This document shows, piece by piece, positions 8,327 to 16,105 of a stretch of DNA of 48,617 nucleotides (its first letter is position 1; the number at the start of each line of letters is the position of its first letter). Position numbers and translations under genes: made by a program. Source of the stretch: Thermoleophilia bacterium. Lineage in GTDB: Bacteria; Actinomycetota; Thermoleophilia; Miltoncostaeales; Miltoncostaeaceae. The stretch covers positions 1 to 48,617 of the forward strand of contig JADLHW010000042.1 in the NCBI GenBank assembly GCA_020848615.1. The letters are read 5' to 3'. The notes beneath the pieces were generated by a model, which made no database searches, was not told the DNA's origin, and worked only from the letters and a program-made list of their open reading frames with translations.

Positions 8327-10029
8327 CAGCTCTCCTCGCGATCGATTGGCCTGGTGAAGGCGTGCGGGTAGTCCGCGCGGGCCCGTGCCTCGGTGATGTA
8401 GCCCTGCGCGACGTCCGTGTGGACGGCCCCGGACGGGCGCTCGGCCGGAGGGCCGTAGCCCCCGCCGCCGCCGCTGCACAGCTCCACGACGGTCCCGGCC
8501 GGCAACGCGAGGTCGGTGACCTTGCCGTGCTGCTCGCGGCGGCCGTCCGGGAACCTCACCTCCATCGCGTTCGGCAGGCCGGGGCTGCCGCCGGCGCCGC
8601 CGCGGGGCGGCGTCCGCGTCCGCTCCACGATCGCCGTCATCCGCGTGTCGCTGAGGACCCGGTAGCGGGCCCGCACACCGGGGCCACCGCGCGACCGGCC
8701 GGCGCCACCGGAGTCCGTGACCAGTTCCGTGGCCTCGACACGCAGGGGGTGGCGAGCCTCCAGCACCTCGCTGGAGGCGTTCCGGCCGCCCGAGCACGAG
8801 ATGTGGATGAGCGGCGCCGTCCCATCGCCGGCGGCTCCGGCGCCCTGACCGGTGAGGTGGTCGACGCTGCCGGTCCAGAACTCGCCGTCGTGCTCGCCCC
8901 AGAAGGCCAGCGCGCAGAGGTCGCCGCCACTCCCCGCGGGGATCGCTCCAGGGACCGCGTCCGCAAGCGCCTCGTGGATGAGGTCGATGGCGAGCTCGCC
9001 GGCGAGGAAACACAGGAAGACCGGCGCCGGCGAGACCGGGTGGAATAGCGTGCCCTCCGGTGCGCGGATCCCCAGCGCCCGCAGATGGCCCTCGTTCACG
9101 CGTTCCCCGGCGGCCGTCACCGCCATCACCGCGAACCGCGCCGCCGAGAGCGTCAGCGGCAGCGGGCAGTTGACCGGCCCGCGCTGTTGCGGCGTGGTCC
9201 CGAAGTCGACGACGAGCCGGTCGTCGTCGATCTCCACCGTGATCCGGACGGACACCGGATCCCCGCCCAGGCCGTCGGAGTCCAGGCAGCCGCTCGCCGC
9301 GTGCCGTCCGTCGGGCAGTTCGCGGAGGAAGTGGCGGACGAGCGCCTCCCCGTGGTCGAACAGGCGCTCGACGTGCCGGGTGAACGACGCGAGGCCGTGC
9401 TTGTCGACCAGGCCCGCGAGCAGGGCGGCGCCCGCGCGCGCCGCCGCGACCTCGGCGTTGAGGTCCCCCACCAGCGCCGCGGGCATCCGCGTATTGGCGA
9501 CGATCGTGCGGTGAAGGTCCTCCTGCAACTCGCCGCGGCGATACAGCCGGACGCCGGGGAGGATGACGCCTTCCTGGAAGAGGTCGACCGAGTCGGTGAC
9601 GTACGGCTCCTTCGCGCCCAGGTCCAGGTGGTGGGCTTTGATCGCCGCGTAGCCGACGACTGCGCCATCTGCGAAGACGGGCATGACGACCGCCGCGTCC
9701 TGGGCATGCGAGCCGATGTCATAGGGCGAGGAGTTGAAGAAGATGTCGCCCGGCTCGAGCCGGGCGACGCCGCCCGCGGCGGCAACGCACGCCTCGACGC
9801 ACGCGTTCATGGTGCCCAGGAAGATCGGCAGCGCGTCGGCCTGCGCCAGCAGGCGCACCTGGCGGTCGTAGAGCGCACACGCCAGGTCGAGGTTCTCGTA
9901 GATCACCGGTGAGAACGACGTGCGTTGCAGCACGATCTTCATCTGCTCGGCGGCCGAGTTCAGCTCGTTGCGCAGCACCTCCACCGTGATCGGGTCGACC
10001 TCGACGCCCGCGACGACGTGCCCGCTCAC
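8326..10029 (-). CDS. hyuB: Hydantoinase B / oxoprolinase-family subunit
   Basis: 567 residues, matching HyuB-type subunits, which work with HyuA in ATP-dependent hydrolysis of cyclic amides (5-oxoproline, N-methylhydantoin, caprolactam) or, in relatives, carboxylation of ketones. It begins with VDPITVEVLRNELNSAAEQM. The segment NSSPYDIGSHAQDAAVVMPVF stands where many HyuB proteins read NDPY-GGTHL-D, and AHHLDLGA is followed by LFQEGVILP. The C-terminus is glycine-rich (CSGGGGGYGPP), as usual. GTG at 10029 overlaps the hyuA stop in GTGA. The altered motif places it in a less-studied subgroup, so the reaction should not be copied from characterised enzymes. Confidence 0.9.
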   Translation of the reverse strand: MSGHVVAGVEVDPITVEVLRNELNSAAEQMKIVLQRTSFSPVIYENLDLACALYDRQVRLLAQADALPIFLGTMNACVEACVAAAGGVARLEPGDIFFNSSPYDIGSHAQDAAVVMPVFADGAVVGYAAIKAHHLDLGAKEPYVTDSVDLFQEGVILPGVRLYRRGELQEDLHRTIVANTRMPAALVGDLNAEVAAARAGAALLAGLVDKHGLASFTRHVERLFDHGEALVRHFLRELPDGRHAASGCLDSDGLGGDPVSVRITVEIDDDRLVVDFGTTPQQRGPVNCPLPLTLSAARFAVMAVTAAGERVNEGHLRALGIRAPEGTLFHPVSPAPVFLCFLAGELAIDLIHEALADAVPGAIPAGSGGDLCALAFWGEHDGEFWTGSVDHLTGQGAGAAGDGTAPLIHISCSGGRNASSEVLEARHPLRVEATELVTDSGGAGRSRGGPGVRARYRVLSDTRMTAIVERTRTPPRGGAGGSPGLPNAMEVRFPDGRREQHGKVTDLALPAGTVVELCSGGGGGYGPPAERPSGAVHTDVAQGYITEARARADYPHAFTRPIDREES

Positions 10030-12035
10030 CCTGGGGACCCCGTTCGGACGACGAGCGTGCCGGAGGGGTCGACCGTCGCGGTGTGGCCACGGTCCAGATA
10101 GGTGGTCGCGGTGTCCTCGAGGATGATCGCCGGCCCGTCCAGGTGGGTGCCCGGCGCGAGCGAGGTGCGCTGCACGACGCGGAACGCGGTGCGGTGCCCC
10201 AGGCCGAAGGAGTGGGCGTCGACCGACGTCGCCGCGGCGTCCGGGGCGAAGGTCGCTGCCGGCATCGCGGCCCGGAGCGCGGTGCGCAGGGCGCTCCGCA
10301 CCGCGACGATCTCGAGGTCGTGCGCCAGCGTGGTCGCGAAGATCGCGGCGTACTCGGCCTCGAAGCGGGCGGCGATCTGTGCGGGTGTCTCGTCCGGCGC
10401 GCAGGGAATGGTCAGCGTGAACTCCTGCCCGCGGTAGCGCAGGTCCAGGGCCGACTCGACCGACGACGTCCCCGGGGACGGCCCGCCGCGGCCGCGCAGG
10501 TCCGCCTGAAGTCCGTCCAGGCGCATCCGCGCACGCGCGAGCCCGTCCTCGTCCAGGGCGAGCAGCGCGGTTGCGGACGCGGAGCGCGTCATGTCCTGGT
10601 CCAGCAGCGACCACGCCGAGAAGTTGCCCGCGTACATCGGCACGATCAGCGTGGTGATGGCCAGTTCGCGTGCGATGAGCCCCGCGAACAGCGGACCGGC
10701 CCCGCCGAAGCAGACCAGCGCCGCCGAGCGGGGGTCCTGCCCGTACTCGGCGAAGATCTGCCGCAGCAGTCCGGCCATGTTGGAGCTCAGGATTGCGAGG
10801 ATCCCGCGGGCGGTCGCCTCGACGCCGAGCGCGAGCCGTTCGCCCACCGCCCCGATCGCGTCGCGTGCCGCGTCGAGGTCCAGCACGAGCCCGCCGGCGA
10901 GCTCGTCGCGACCCAGCATGCCGAGTACGGCGGCCGCGTCGGTCGCGGTCGCGACGGTGCCGCCGTGGCCGTAGCAAACGGGTCCCGGCCGTGCGCCGGC
11001 GCTCGCGGGGCCCACGCGCAGGAGGCCGCCGGCGTCCACCCGCGCCAGCGATCCGCCGCCGGCGCCGATGGAGCGCACGTCGATCCAGTCGGTCTGCAGG
11101 GGCATCCCGGCGACGACGCCCTCGTAGCGCGTGCGGGGCCGGCCGTCGACGATCAGCGCCGCGTCGAAGCTGGTTCCGCCCACATCTGCGGTGACCGCCA
11201 CCGGCACCCCGAGGCGGTCGCACAGCGCGCCCGCGCCGACCGCACCGGCGACGATGCCCGACTGGATCGTCTCGAAGGGGCGTTCGCCGGCCTCCGCGAA
11301 GCTCATCGCGCCCCCACCGCAGCGCGTCACCAGCGTTGCGCCGGCGAAGCCGCGGCCGCGGAGCTCGTCCGTGAGATCGGCGAAGTACCGCGACAGGCGC
11401 GGTCGCACGTAGGCGTCGACGACCGTGGTGGAGGTGCGCTCGTACTCGCGGTACTCGCCGGAGACGGCGTGGGACAGCGTCACCGTGCCGGTGAAGCCCG
11501 CGTTCCGCAGGGCCTCGCCGACGAGCAGCTCGTGCGCGGGGTTGGCGTACGCGTTGATGAACGTCACCGCGACGGCGTCGACGCCGGCCGCCAGCACGTC
11601 CTCCGCGGCGCGCCGCAGTCCGGCGCGGTCGATCGGCGTGATCACCGCACCGGACGGTGCGATGCGCTCGTCCACGGCGAAGCGCAGGTTGCGCGGCACC
11701 AGCGGCGCCGGCGCGCGCCAGGTGACGTCGTTCATTCGGTCGCGCGTGCCGCGACGGAGTTCCAGGACGTCGCGGAACCCCTCCGTGGTGACGAGCGCCA
11801 CACGGGCGCCCTTGCGCTCCAGGATGGCGTTCAGCGCGACGGTGGTGCCATGCAGGAACAGCTCGGCCTCGTCCAGGGCCAGCGCCGGGACCGCCCCCGC
11901 GAGCACGGCACCCACACCGCGTTCGGGAGCGTCCGGGGTCGTCGGGCCCTTGGCGACGGAGATGCATCCCGTGCGCTCGTCCAGGGCGATGAGGTCCGTG
12001 AACGTGCCGCCGACGTCGACGCCGATGCGGGTCAT
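10026..12035 (-). CDS. hyuA: Hydantoinase A / oxoprolinase-family subunit
   Basis: 669 residues, normal for HyuA. The N-terminal ATPase-like fold starts with RIGVDVGGTFTDLIAL. It continues with HGTTVALNAILERKG, a YREYERTSTTVVDAYVRP segment, DVGGTSFDAALI, and the phosphate loop IGAGGGSLARVD. Conserved downstream pieces include SAGARPGPVCYGHGG and CFGGAGPLFAG. ATG at 12035 overlaps the tetR stop as ATGA. It should form a complex with HyuB and use ATP to activate or open a cyclic amide in the cytoplasm. Being directly behind the regulator and before the importer, it is probably the first enzyme acting on the imported compound. Confidence 0.92.
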   Translation of the reverse strand: MTRIGVDVGGTFTDLIALDERTGCISVAKGPTTPDAPERGVGAVLAGAVPALALDEAELFLHGTTVALNAILERKGARVALVTTEGFRDVLELRRGTRDRMNDVTWRAPAPLVPRNLRFAVDERIAPSGAVITPIDRAGLRRAAEDVLAAGVDAVAVTFINAYANPAHELLVGEALRNAGFTGTVTLSHAVSGEYREYERTSTTVVDAYVRPRLSRYFADLTDELRGRGFAGATLVTRCGGGAMSFAEAGERPFETIQSGIVAGAVGAGALCDRLGVPVAVTADVGGTSFDAALIVDGRPRTRYEGVVAGMPLQTDWIDVRSIGAGGGSLARVDAGGLLRVGPASAGARPGPVCYGHGGTVATATDAAAVLGMLGRDELAGGLVLDLDAARDAIGAVGERLALGVEATARGILAILSSNMAGLLRQIFAEYGQDPRSAALVCFGGAGPLFAGLIARELAITTLIVPMYAGNFSAWSLLDQDMTRSASATALLALDEDGLARARMRLDGLQADLRGRGGPSPGTSSVESALDLRYRGQEFTLTIPCAPDETPAQIAARFEAEYAAIFATTLAHDLEIVAVRSALRTALRAAMPAATFAPDAAATSVDAHSFGLGHRTAFRVVQRTSLAPGTHLDGPAIILEDTATTYLDRGHTATVDPSGTLVVRTGSPG

Positions 12036-12712
12036 CGGGTCGGCGCCTCGGCCGACTCCGGTGCGTCCCGCCCGTCCCACGCCGCGACGTCGTCGAGGGC
12101 GGCGGGGTCGATGACCAGTCCCCGCATGGCGAACACGGCGATGCGCATGGCCAGTCCGGGGTCGGCCGGGAGGCGGCCACTGTAGACCTGGGTCGCGCTG
12201 ATGATGACGTTGGTGAGCGCCATGGCGGCGAACTCGACGCCGACGTCGATGAACTCGCCGTCGCGGATGCCTTGGGCGACCATCTCCTCGCGGGCGCCGC
12301 GCAGCCGGGCGCGCAGGGCGTGCCACTCGCGGAACTCGGGAAGCTCCATGACGTCGTCGTCGTTGAGCCCGCCGAGGTCGTACGGCGAGCCGACGATGTG
12401 GAGCGCGTCGAAGACCAGGTAGCGGTGCAGCCGCCCGGTCGCGGGTCCGTCCGCGGCGGCCAGCGCCTCGGCGACATCGGTGGGCCGGCCGAGGCTGTGG
12501 GCCAGGAGCTCCATCATGATCTCGGCCTTGCTCGCGAAGTGATGGAACAGCGACGGCTGACGTATGCCCACCGCCTCACCGATCTCCCGCGTGGACGTCG
12601 CGCCGTAGCCCTTACGCGCAAAGAGGAATGACGCTTCGCGCAGGATCCGTTCTCGCGTGGGCACCCGTGCGTCCCTGGCGGCGCGATCTCCCGTCGGCGG
12701 TCGAATCGACAT
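12032..12712 (-). CDS. TetR-family transcriptional regulator of the hyuAB/ABC operon
   Basis: 226 residues from ATG 12712; a GTG three bases earlier (12715) is the alternative start. The N-terminal helix-turn-helix is clear: RERILREASFLFARKGYGATSTREIGEAVGIRQPSLFHHFASKAEI, about residues 20-65. The C-terminal ligand domain is unassigned. It is the first gene of the operon and its stop overlaps hyuA, so it is expected to control itself and everything downstream. A palindrome overlapping its own promoter supports autoregulation. No Shine-Dalgarno sequence is visible, and the -10 box lies seven bases before the ATG, so the mRNA may be leaderless. Confidence 0.9.
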   Translation of the reverse strand: MSIRPPTGDRAARDARVPTRERILREASFLFARKGYGATSTREIGEAVGIRQPSLFHHFASKAEIMMELLAHSLGRPTDVAEALAAADGPATGRLHRYLVFDALHIVGSPYDLGGLNDDDVMELPEFREWHALRARLRGAREEMVAQGIRDGEFIDVGVEFAAMALTNVIISATQVYSGRLPADPGLAMRIAVFAMRGLVIDPAALDDVAAWDGRDAPESAEAPTR

Positions 12713-12719
12713 CACCGCG

Positions 12720-12749
12720 AACCTATCGATCGATAGTTCGGGACGTCAA
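12720..12749 (-). promoter_or_regulatory. Promoter of the tetR-hyuAB operon with overlapping palindromic operator
   Basis: On the minus strand TTGACG (12749-12744) is followed by an 18-base spacer and TAGGTT (12725-12720), a good housekeeping-type promoter. The perfect 14-bp palindrome CTATCGATCGATAG occupies 12723-12736 and overlaps the -10 box and spacer. That is the expected position and symmetry for a TetR operator. The predicted transcription start falls on or next to the start codon. Confidence 0.7.
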
Positions 12750-12947
12750 CGGCGCACATTCAGCGAGCCCCCGCGCCGCGTCCTTGGGGCGGACATCGCG
12801 CCGGGGATCCGGGCTCGTCATCGGGGCGGACTGGTCGTTGCCCCCGTCGCCGTTCTTCGGCTCCTCTTCGGCACGTCACAGGTCGCTCCCATGTGGGAGC
12901 GGCTCACTGGAGGTGCACCCGACGCGACCCACAGGGGGACACCGCAC

Positions 12948-13547
12948 ATGAGCTCCATCCGCGACAGCCGCATCTGGAAGCGCATCGCCGCCATCGGCGT
13001 GGCCGTCGGCCTGTCGGCCGGCGCCATCGGCGTGGGGGCCGCCACCTCCGGGGGATCCGGTTCATCCGCCTCCGGGCAGCAGGCCGGCGTCGCCCAGGCG
13101 CCGGCCGGGGGTTACGGCGCCCAGGGCACCCCGGCGCAGGGAACCGCCCCGGACGCCACCGGGGGCATGCAGGGCCCGCCCGGCGGCGGCGGGGGCCCGG
13201 ATCTCGCCGCGGCGGCGACGGCGCTGGGGACCACCGAGAGCGCCGTGCGACAGGCCATGTCGGACGGCACGAGCATCGCCGCGCAGGCGACGTCCGCCGG
13301 CGTGGACGTGGACACGGTCATCGCGGCGATGGTGACGAGCGAGACCGCGGCCCTGCAAGCGCAGGTGACCTCCGGGACGCTCACCCAGGACCAGGCCGAC
13401 CAGATGATCGCGGGCCTCACGGAGCGGGTCACGGCCCTCGTGAACGGCGAGATGTCCGGGCCGCCGCAGGACGGGCAGGGCACTCCGCCGGCGATGCCGT
13501 CGCAGGGGACGGGGTCCCAGGGGACCGGGGACGCGGTCCAGGGATGA
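12948..13547 (+). CDS. Secreted protein with Gly/Pro/Gln-rich linkers around a helical domain, function unknown
   Basis: 199 residues from ATG 12948, with GGGGGAC upstream; the frame is open further upstream without a plausible start. Residues 1-32 form a signal peptide (charged start, hydrophobic core, AAT). A low-complexity linker rich in Gly, Ala, Gln and Pro follows. A helical domain (about 85-160) reads LGTTESAVRQAMSDGTS and then a T-L-T-Q-D-Q-A-D-Q turn, and a polar Gly/Gln/Pro tail ends the protein. Similar short helical domains of the form LG-x-E-x-x-L-x-x-A-L are widespread in exported actinobacterial proteins of unknown function. A strong hairpin lies just past the stop. Confidence 0.8.
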   Translation: MSSIRDSRIWKRIAAIGVAVGLSAGAIGVGAATSGGSGSSASGQQAGVAQAPAGGYGAQGTPAQGTAPDATGGMQGPPGGGGGPDLAAAATALGTTESAVRQAMSDGTSIAAQATSAGVDVDTVIAAMVTSETAALQAQVTSGTLTQDQADQMIAGLTERVTALVNGEMSGPPQDGQGTPPAMPSQGTGSQGTGDAVQG

Positions 13548-13550
13548 GCC

Positions 13551-13588
13551 CACGCGGGCTCCCGGCGGGGCGGCCGGGAGCCCGCGTG
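13551..13588. terminator. Bidirectional terminator hairpin
   Basis: A perfect 16-bp stem (13551-13566 with 13573-13588) closes a six-base loop. It sits between the convergent genes ending at 13547 and 13593. No T-run follows on either strand, which is common for GC-rich actinobacterial terminators. Confidence 0.7.
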
Positions 13589-13592
13589 CGGG

Positions 13593-13991
13593 TCAGATCT
13601 CCGGCGAGCCGGAGGTGGGGGCGGCCGGCGTGGCGGGCGCCGGTGACGACCGCTGCGGGGTGGACTGCTGCGGGGTGGACGGCGCGCCGCCGGAGGGCCC
13701 GCGCATCCCGTCGCCGTTCCCGGACCCGTGGTGGCGTCCGCCGCCGTCCGGGCAGGGCTGCCCGTCCGGGGTGGCCGGCGTGGTGCCGTCCTGCCCGGGG
13801 GTCGTGGTGGTGTCCCCGTACTGCACGGGGATGCCGCCGCGCTCCCCGGAGGGCGCGGACGCCGGGGACCCGGAGTCGGCGCTGGCCAGGCCGATGGTTC
13901 CGGCGAGGATCGCCCCGGCGGCACCCGCGGCCAGGAGCCCGCGGTTGAGGGTGGTGCGCCGGCGTCCCGCCGGCGGAGGAGTCTCGGTCAC
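13593..13991 (-). CDS. Small secreted Ser/Pro/Gly-rich protein, function unknown
   Basis: 132 residues from GTG 13991, preceded by GAAAGG at about nine bases. The N-terminus carries an arginine cluster (GRRRTTLNRG) and a long hydrophobic stretch ending near ASA (about residue 38). This is a signal peptide that could be Tat-like, though the FLK part of the consensus is missing. The rest is low complexity, with Pro, Ser, Thr, Gly and a short His-Gly segment, and no recognisable domain. It converges with the secreted-protein gene at 12948, sharing the hairpin between them. Confidence 0.7.
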   Translation of the reverse strand: MTETPPPAGRRRTTLNRGLLAAGAAGAILAGTIGLASADSGSPASAPSGERGGIPVQYGDTTTTPGQDGTTPATPDGQPCPDGGGRHHGSGNGDGMRGPSGGAPSTPQQSTPQRSSPAPATPAAPTSGSPEI

Positions 13992-14134
13992 CGCATTGCC
14001 TTTCGTTGCAGTGGCGCGTGGGGGCCTTCGGAGGCGAGGCAACCGGGTGTTCCTGAGAGCCGCCTGTGACCGGTCGCGCCGGAACGTCCCCTGCGGCGGG
14101 GAACCGGTGAGCACGCCTGGGGGATGCCGGGCCG

Positions 14135-14600
14135 GTGAGCGCCCCCGCGCGAGTCCCCCGACCCGCTCGCCGGCCGCGTCGTCGCCGGCCGCCACGAGGT
14201 CGTGCGGCCCATCGGCGACGGCGCGATGGCCGGGGTGCACCTCGCCCGGCGGCTGCGGCCGGCGCGCCGCGTCGCGCTCAGGCGGCTGCGTCCCGGGCCG
14301 GCGGCGTCGCCGGACCTGGCCGCCCGGCTCCTGCGCGAGGCGGACATCGCCGGGACCCTCGGCCACCCCAACCTCATCACCGTCCACGAGTACCCGATGG
14401 ACGACGGCATGCCGCTGGGGGTCGTGGCCCACGAGCTGCTCACGGGCCGGCTGCCGTTCCCGATGACCGCCGAGGGCGGCGTGCCGCAGGTCCCGTGCCG
14501 GCTGGAGGACCACGGCCTCGCGTGCCGGGACGGGTCCGGCGGGTGGGGGTTCTTCCGCTCCCGCCAGACCGTCTCCGAGCCGGAGCCGCCTACGGGGTGA
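14135..14600 (+). pseudogene. Decayed Ser/Thr protein kinase with internal deletion and early frameshift
   Basis: In the frame through 14202 the DNA reads SPDPLAGRVVAGRHEVV, then RPIGDGAMAGVHLARR, a typical kinase start with glycine loop. RRVALRRLRP follows, where the VAIK lysine has become arginine, and then LLREADIAGTLGHPNLITVHEY, the alpha-C region. The sequence then jumps from DDGMP to LGVVAHELLTGRLPF, which in intact kinases lies after the activation segment. The catalytic loop (HRD), DFG and APE motifs are therefore gone, a loss of roughly 110-130 residues. Upstream, GTG at 14135 is in a different frame from the kinase start, so a frameshift is likely near 14141-14159. The tail overlaps the end of the next minus-strand gene by 11 bases. 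Translation from GTG 14202 as a 132-residue fragment is possible. Confidence 0.7.
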
Positions 14601-15492
14601 CGGCCCCCGGGGCGAGGTCCACGGCGGTGAGGGTGCCGTCCTTGAAGTCGTTCCCGTTCACGCCGGTGCGCAGGTGCGCGATGATCGCGTTCGCCCGGCG
14701 CACCGCGGCCTGCGAGATGCGCTGGTTGATGAGCACCTGCTTGCGGCTCAGGGTCACCGCCGCCGGGTTCCCGGTGGGGCCGCCCGTGATGGTGGTGACC
14801 GACGCGGGCGGCGGGGTCGCCACCGGGGTCGCCGCGATGATGCGCGTGCCCACGCGCACCTGGCCGAGGGTGAGCGAGCCGTCCCTCACGTCGCCGCCGG
14901 TGAGGCCCGCCAGCAGACGGGCCCGCAGGGCGTTCGCCCGGCGGACGGCCGCCTGGGAGATGCGCTGGTTGATGAGCAGCTGCGCTTTGGTCAGCGTCAC
15001 GCCGCCGGGGTCGCCGCCGCCGACGGCCTTGATGGCCAGCGAACGCGGCTTGGGACGCGGCGGGTTCTCGAACGGCCGGTCCGGGCGGGTCTCGATGCCC
15101 CCGAAGTCCTCCGCGCCCAGCGCGCCGCCGCAGATGTCACCCGGCACGATCCCCGCGTCCAGCCAGGTCTGGATGGCCTCGGTGCGGCGGATCGCCGCCT
15201 GGGAGATGCGCTGGTTGATGAGCAGCTGCCCGCGGGTGAGCTTCACGCCGGCGGGGTTCCCGGTGCCCGTGGCGGCGCCGGTGCCGACGCCGTAGGACGG
15301 GACGCCGCCGGTGCCGTAGCTGGGGCCGTACCCGTACTGCGGGTCGCCGTACGCGCAGTTCACGCCGGGCGGGGCGGTCTGCGGGGCCTGGCCGAGCGCC
15401 GCCGGCGCGGCGGCGAGCGCCGCGGCGGCGCCGGACGCCGCGAGCACGATGAGCCGGCCGCGGGAACGGCGGGTGAGGGTTCCTGGGGTCAT
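14590..15492 (-). CDS. Secreted protein with three copies of a 43-residue helical repeat, function unknown
   Basis: 300 residues from ATG 15492, preceded by a strong AAGGAGG. Residues 1-34 form a signal peptide ending in ALG. A Gly/Tyr-rich stretch (45-80) is followed by three units at about 83-125, 165-207 and 246-288. Each holds the core LLINQRISQAA-RR-NA (VLINQRISQAA in the third) and ends in a G-D/N-x-x-D/G-G turn. Linkers are Pro/Gly-rich, about 40 residues, giving a period near 82. The units are predicted amphipathic helices. I know no function for the motif; a wall-binding or oligomerising role is only a guess. The stop lies 11 bases inside the kinase relic. Confidence 0.85.
   Translation of the reverse strand: MTPGTLTRRSRGRLIVLAASGAAAALAAAPAALGQAPQTAPPGVNCAYGDPQYGYGPSYGTGGVPSYGVGTGAATGTGNPAGVKLTRGQLLINQRISQAAIRRTEAIQTWLDAGIVPGDICGGALGAEDFGGIETRPDRPFENPPRPKPRSLAIKAVGGGDPGGVTLTKAQLLINQRISQAAVRRANALRARLLAGLTGGDVRDGSLTLGQVRVGTRIIAATPVATPPPASVTTITGGPTGNPAAVTLSRKQVLINQRISQAAVRRANAIIAHLRTGVNGNDFKDGTLTAVDLAPGAVTP
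14629..15246 (-). repeat. Three coding repeats inside the secreted-protein gene
   Basis: Units at 15118-15246, 14872-15000 and 14629-14757, spaced 246 and 243 bases. The most conserved DNA encodes NQRISQAA in each copy. These are coding duplications, not CRISPR or mobile repeats. Confidence 0.8.
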
Positions 15493-15612
15493 TCGGACCT
15501 CCTTGAAGGGCATGGACCATCCGGCCATCCGCGGCCGCTGTCGCGTAGCCCTACCCGTCAACCGGGCCAAGGTCACATCGCGCGGTTCCCGGCGACCCGC
15601 CCCCGCAGTGGC

Positions 15613-16032
15613 TCAGAACCGCCGGTAGGACTGCTTGGAGATGAAGAACCCGTGCCCGGCGGGGTTGCGGCAGGTCACGCCCGCCCTGGCCACCGCGCAG
15701 CTGAACCCGTTGCGGTACACCGTCTGGCCGTACCGGGCGGTGCGGGCCCGCCCGGGGGGCGGCATCACGGTGTCGGAGTAGCAGAGGAACCGCGCCCCGC
15801 CCCGCTTGTTGATGGAGATCGCGCCGCCCCAGTCGAAGTCGCAGCTCGCGGGCTTCCGCGGCGGGCGGTAGGTGTAGCTCAGGATGTCGCAGCGCACGCT
15901 GGCGGCGCGCATGTCGCAGCCGATGTTGCCGCTGGGCGTGCGGAAGTTCGGGGTCACCGCCGAGGCGGTGGCGGGCAGCAGCGCCGCCAGCCCCATCGCG
16001 GCCGCCGCAAGCGCCATGTGTCGCGTCCTCAT
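15613..16032 (-). CDS. Exported six-cysteine protein, DUF6636-like
   Basis: 139 residues from ATG 16032, preceded by GGGAGGG. Residues 1-25 are a signal peptide ending in ASA. The mature part starts FRTPSGNIGCDM and carries six cysteines (39, 48, 64, 84, 112, 121), likely three disulfides. This pattern, SGNIGC then RCDI, is what I recall of the DUF6636 family of exported actinobacterial proteins. Its function is unknown. It is one of four co-directional secreted-protein genes between 13593 and 16570, each with its own ribosome binding site. Confidence 0.75.
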   Translation of the reverse strand: MRTRHMALAAAAMGLAALLPATASAVTPNFRTPSGNIGCDMRAASVRCDILSYTYRPPRKPASCDFDWGGAISINKRGGARFLCYSDTVMPPPGRARTARYGQTVYRNGFSCAVARAGVTCRNPAGHGFFISKQSYRRF

Positions 16033-16105
16033 GCCAGGTCCCTCCCCACGTGGTTGCCCGTCCATCGGTACCGACCCCCGCCAGGCCCCCGGCGTCACCG
16101 GCCGG

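Noticed and set aside
10083-12185. 700-codon plus-strand frame opposite hyuA
   Set aside because: Shadow of hyuA; no domain and typical antisense composition.
14629-15246. Evenly spaced repeats suggesting a CRISPR-like array
   Set aside because: Period near 245 bases, in frame and within a gene; they encode a protein repeat.
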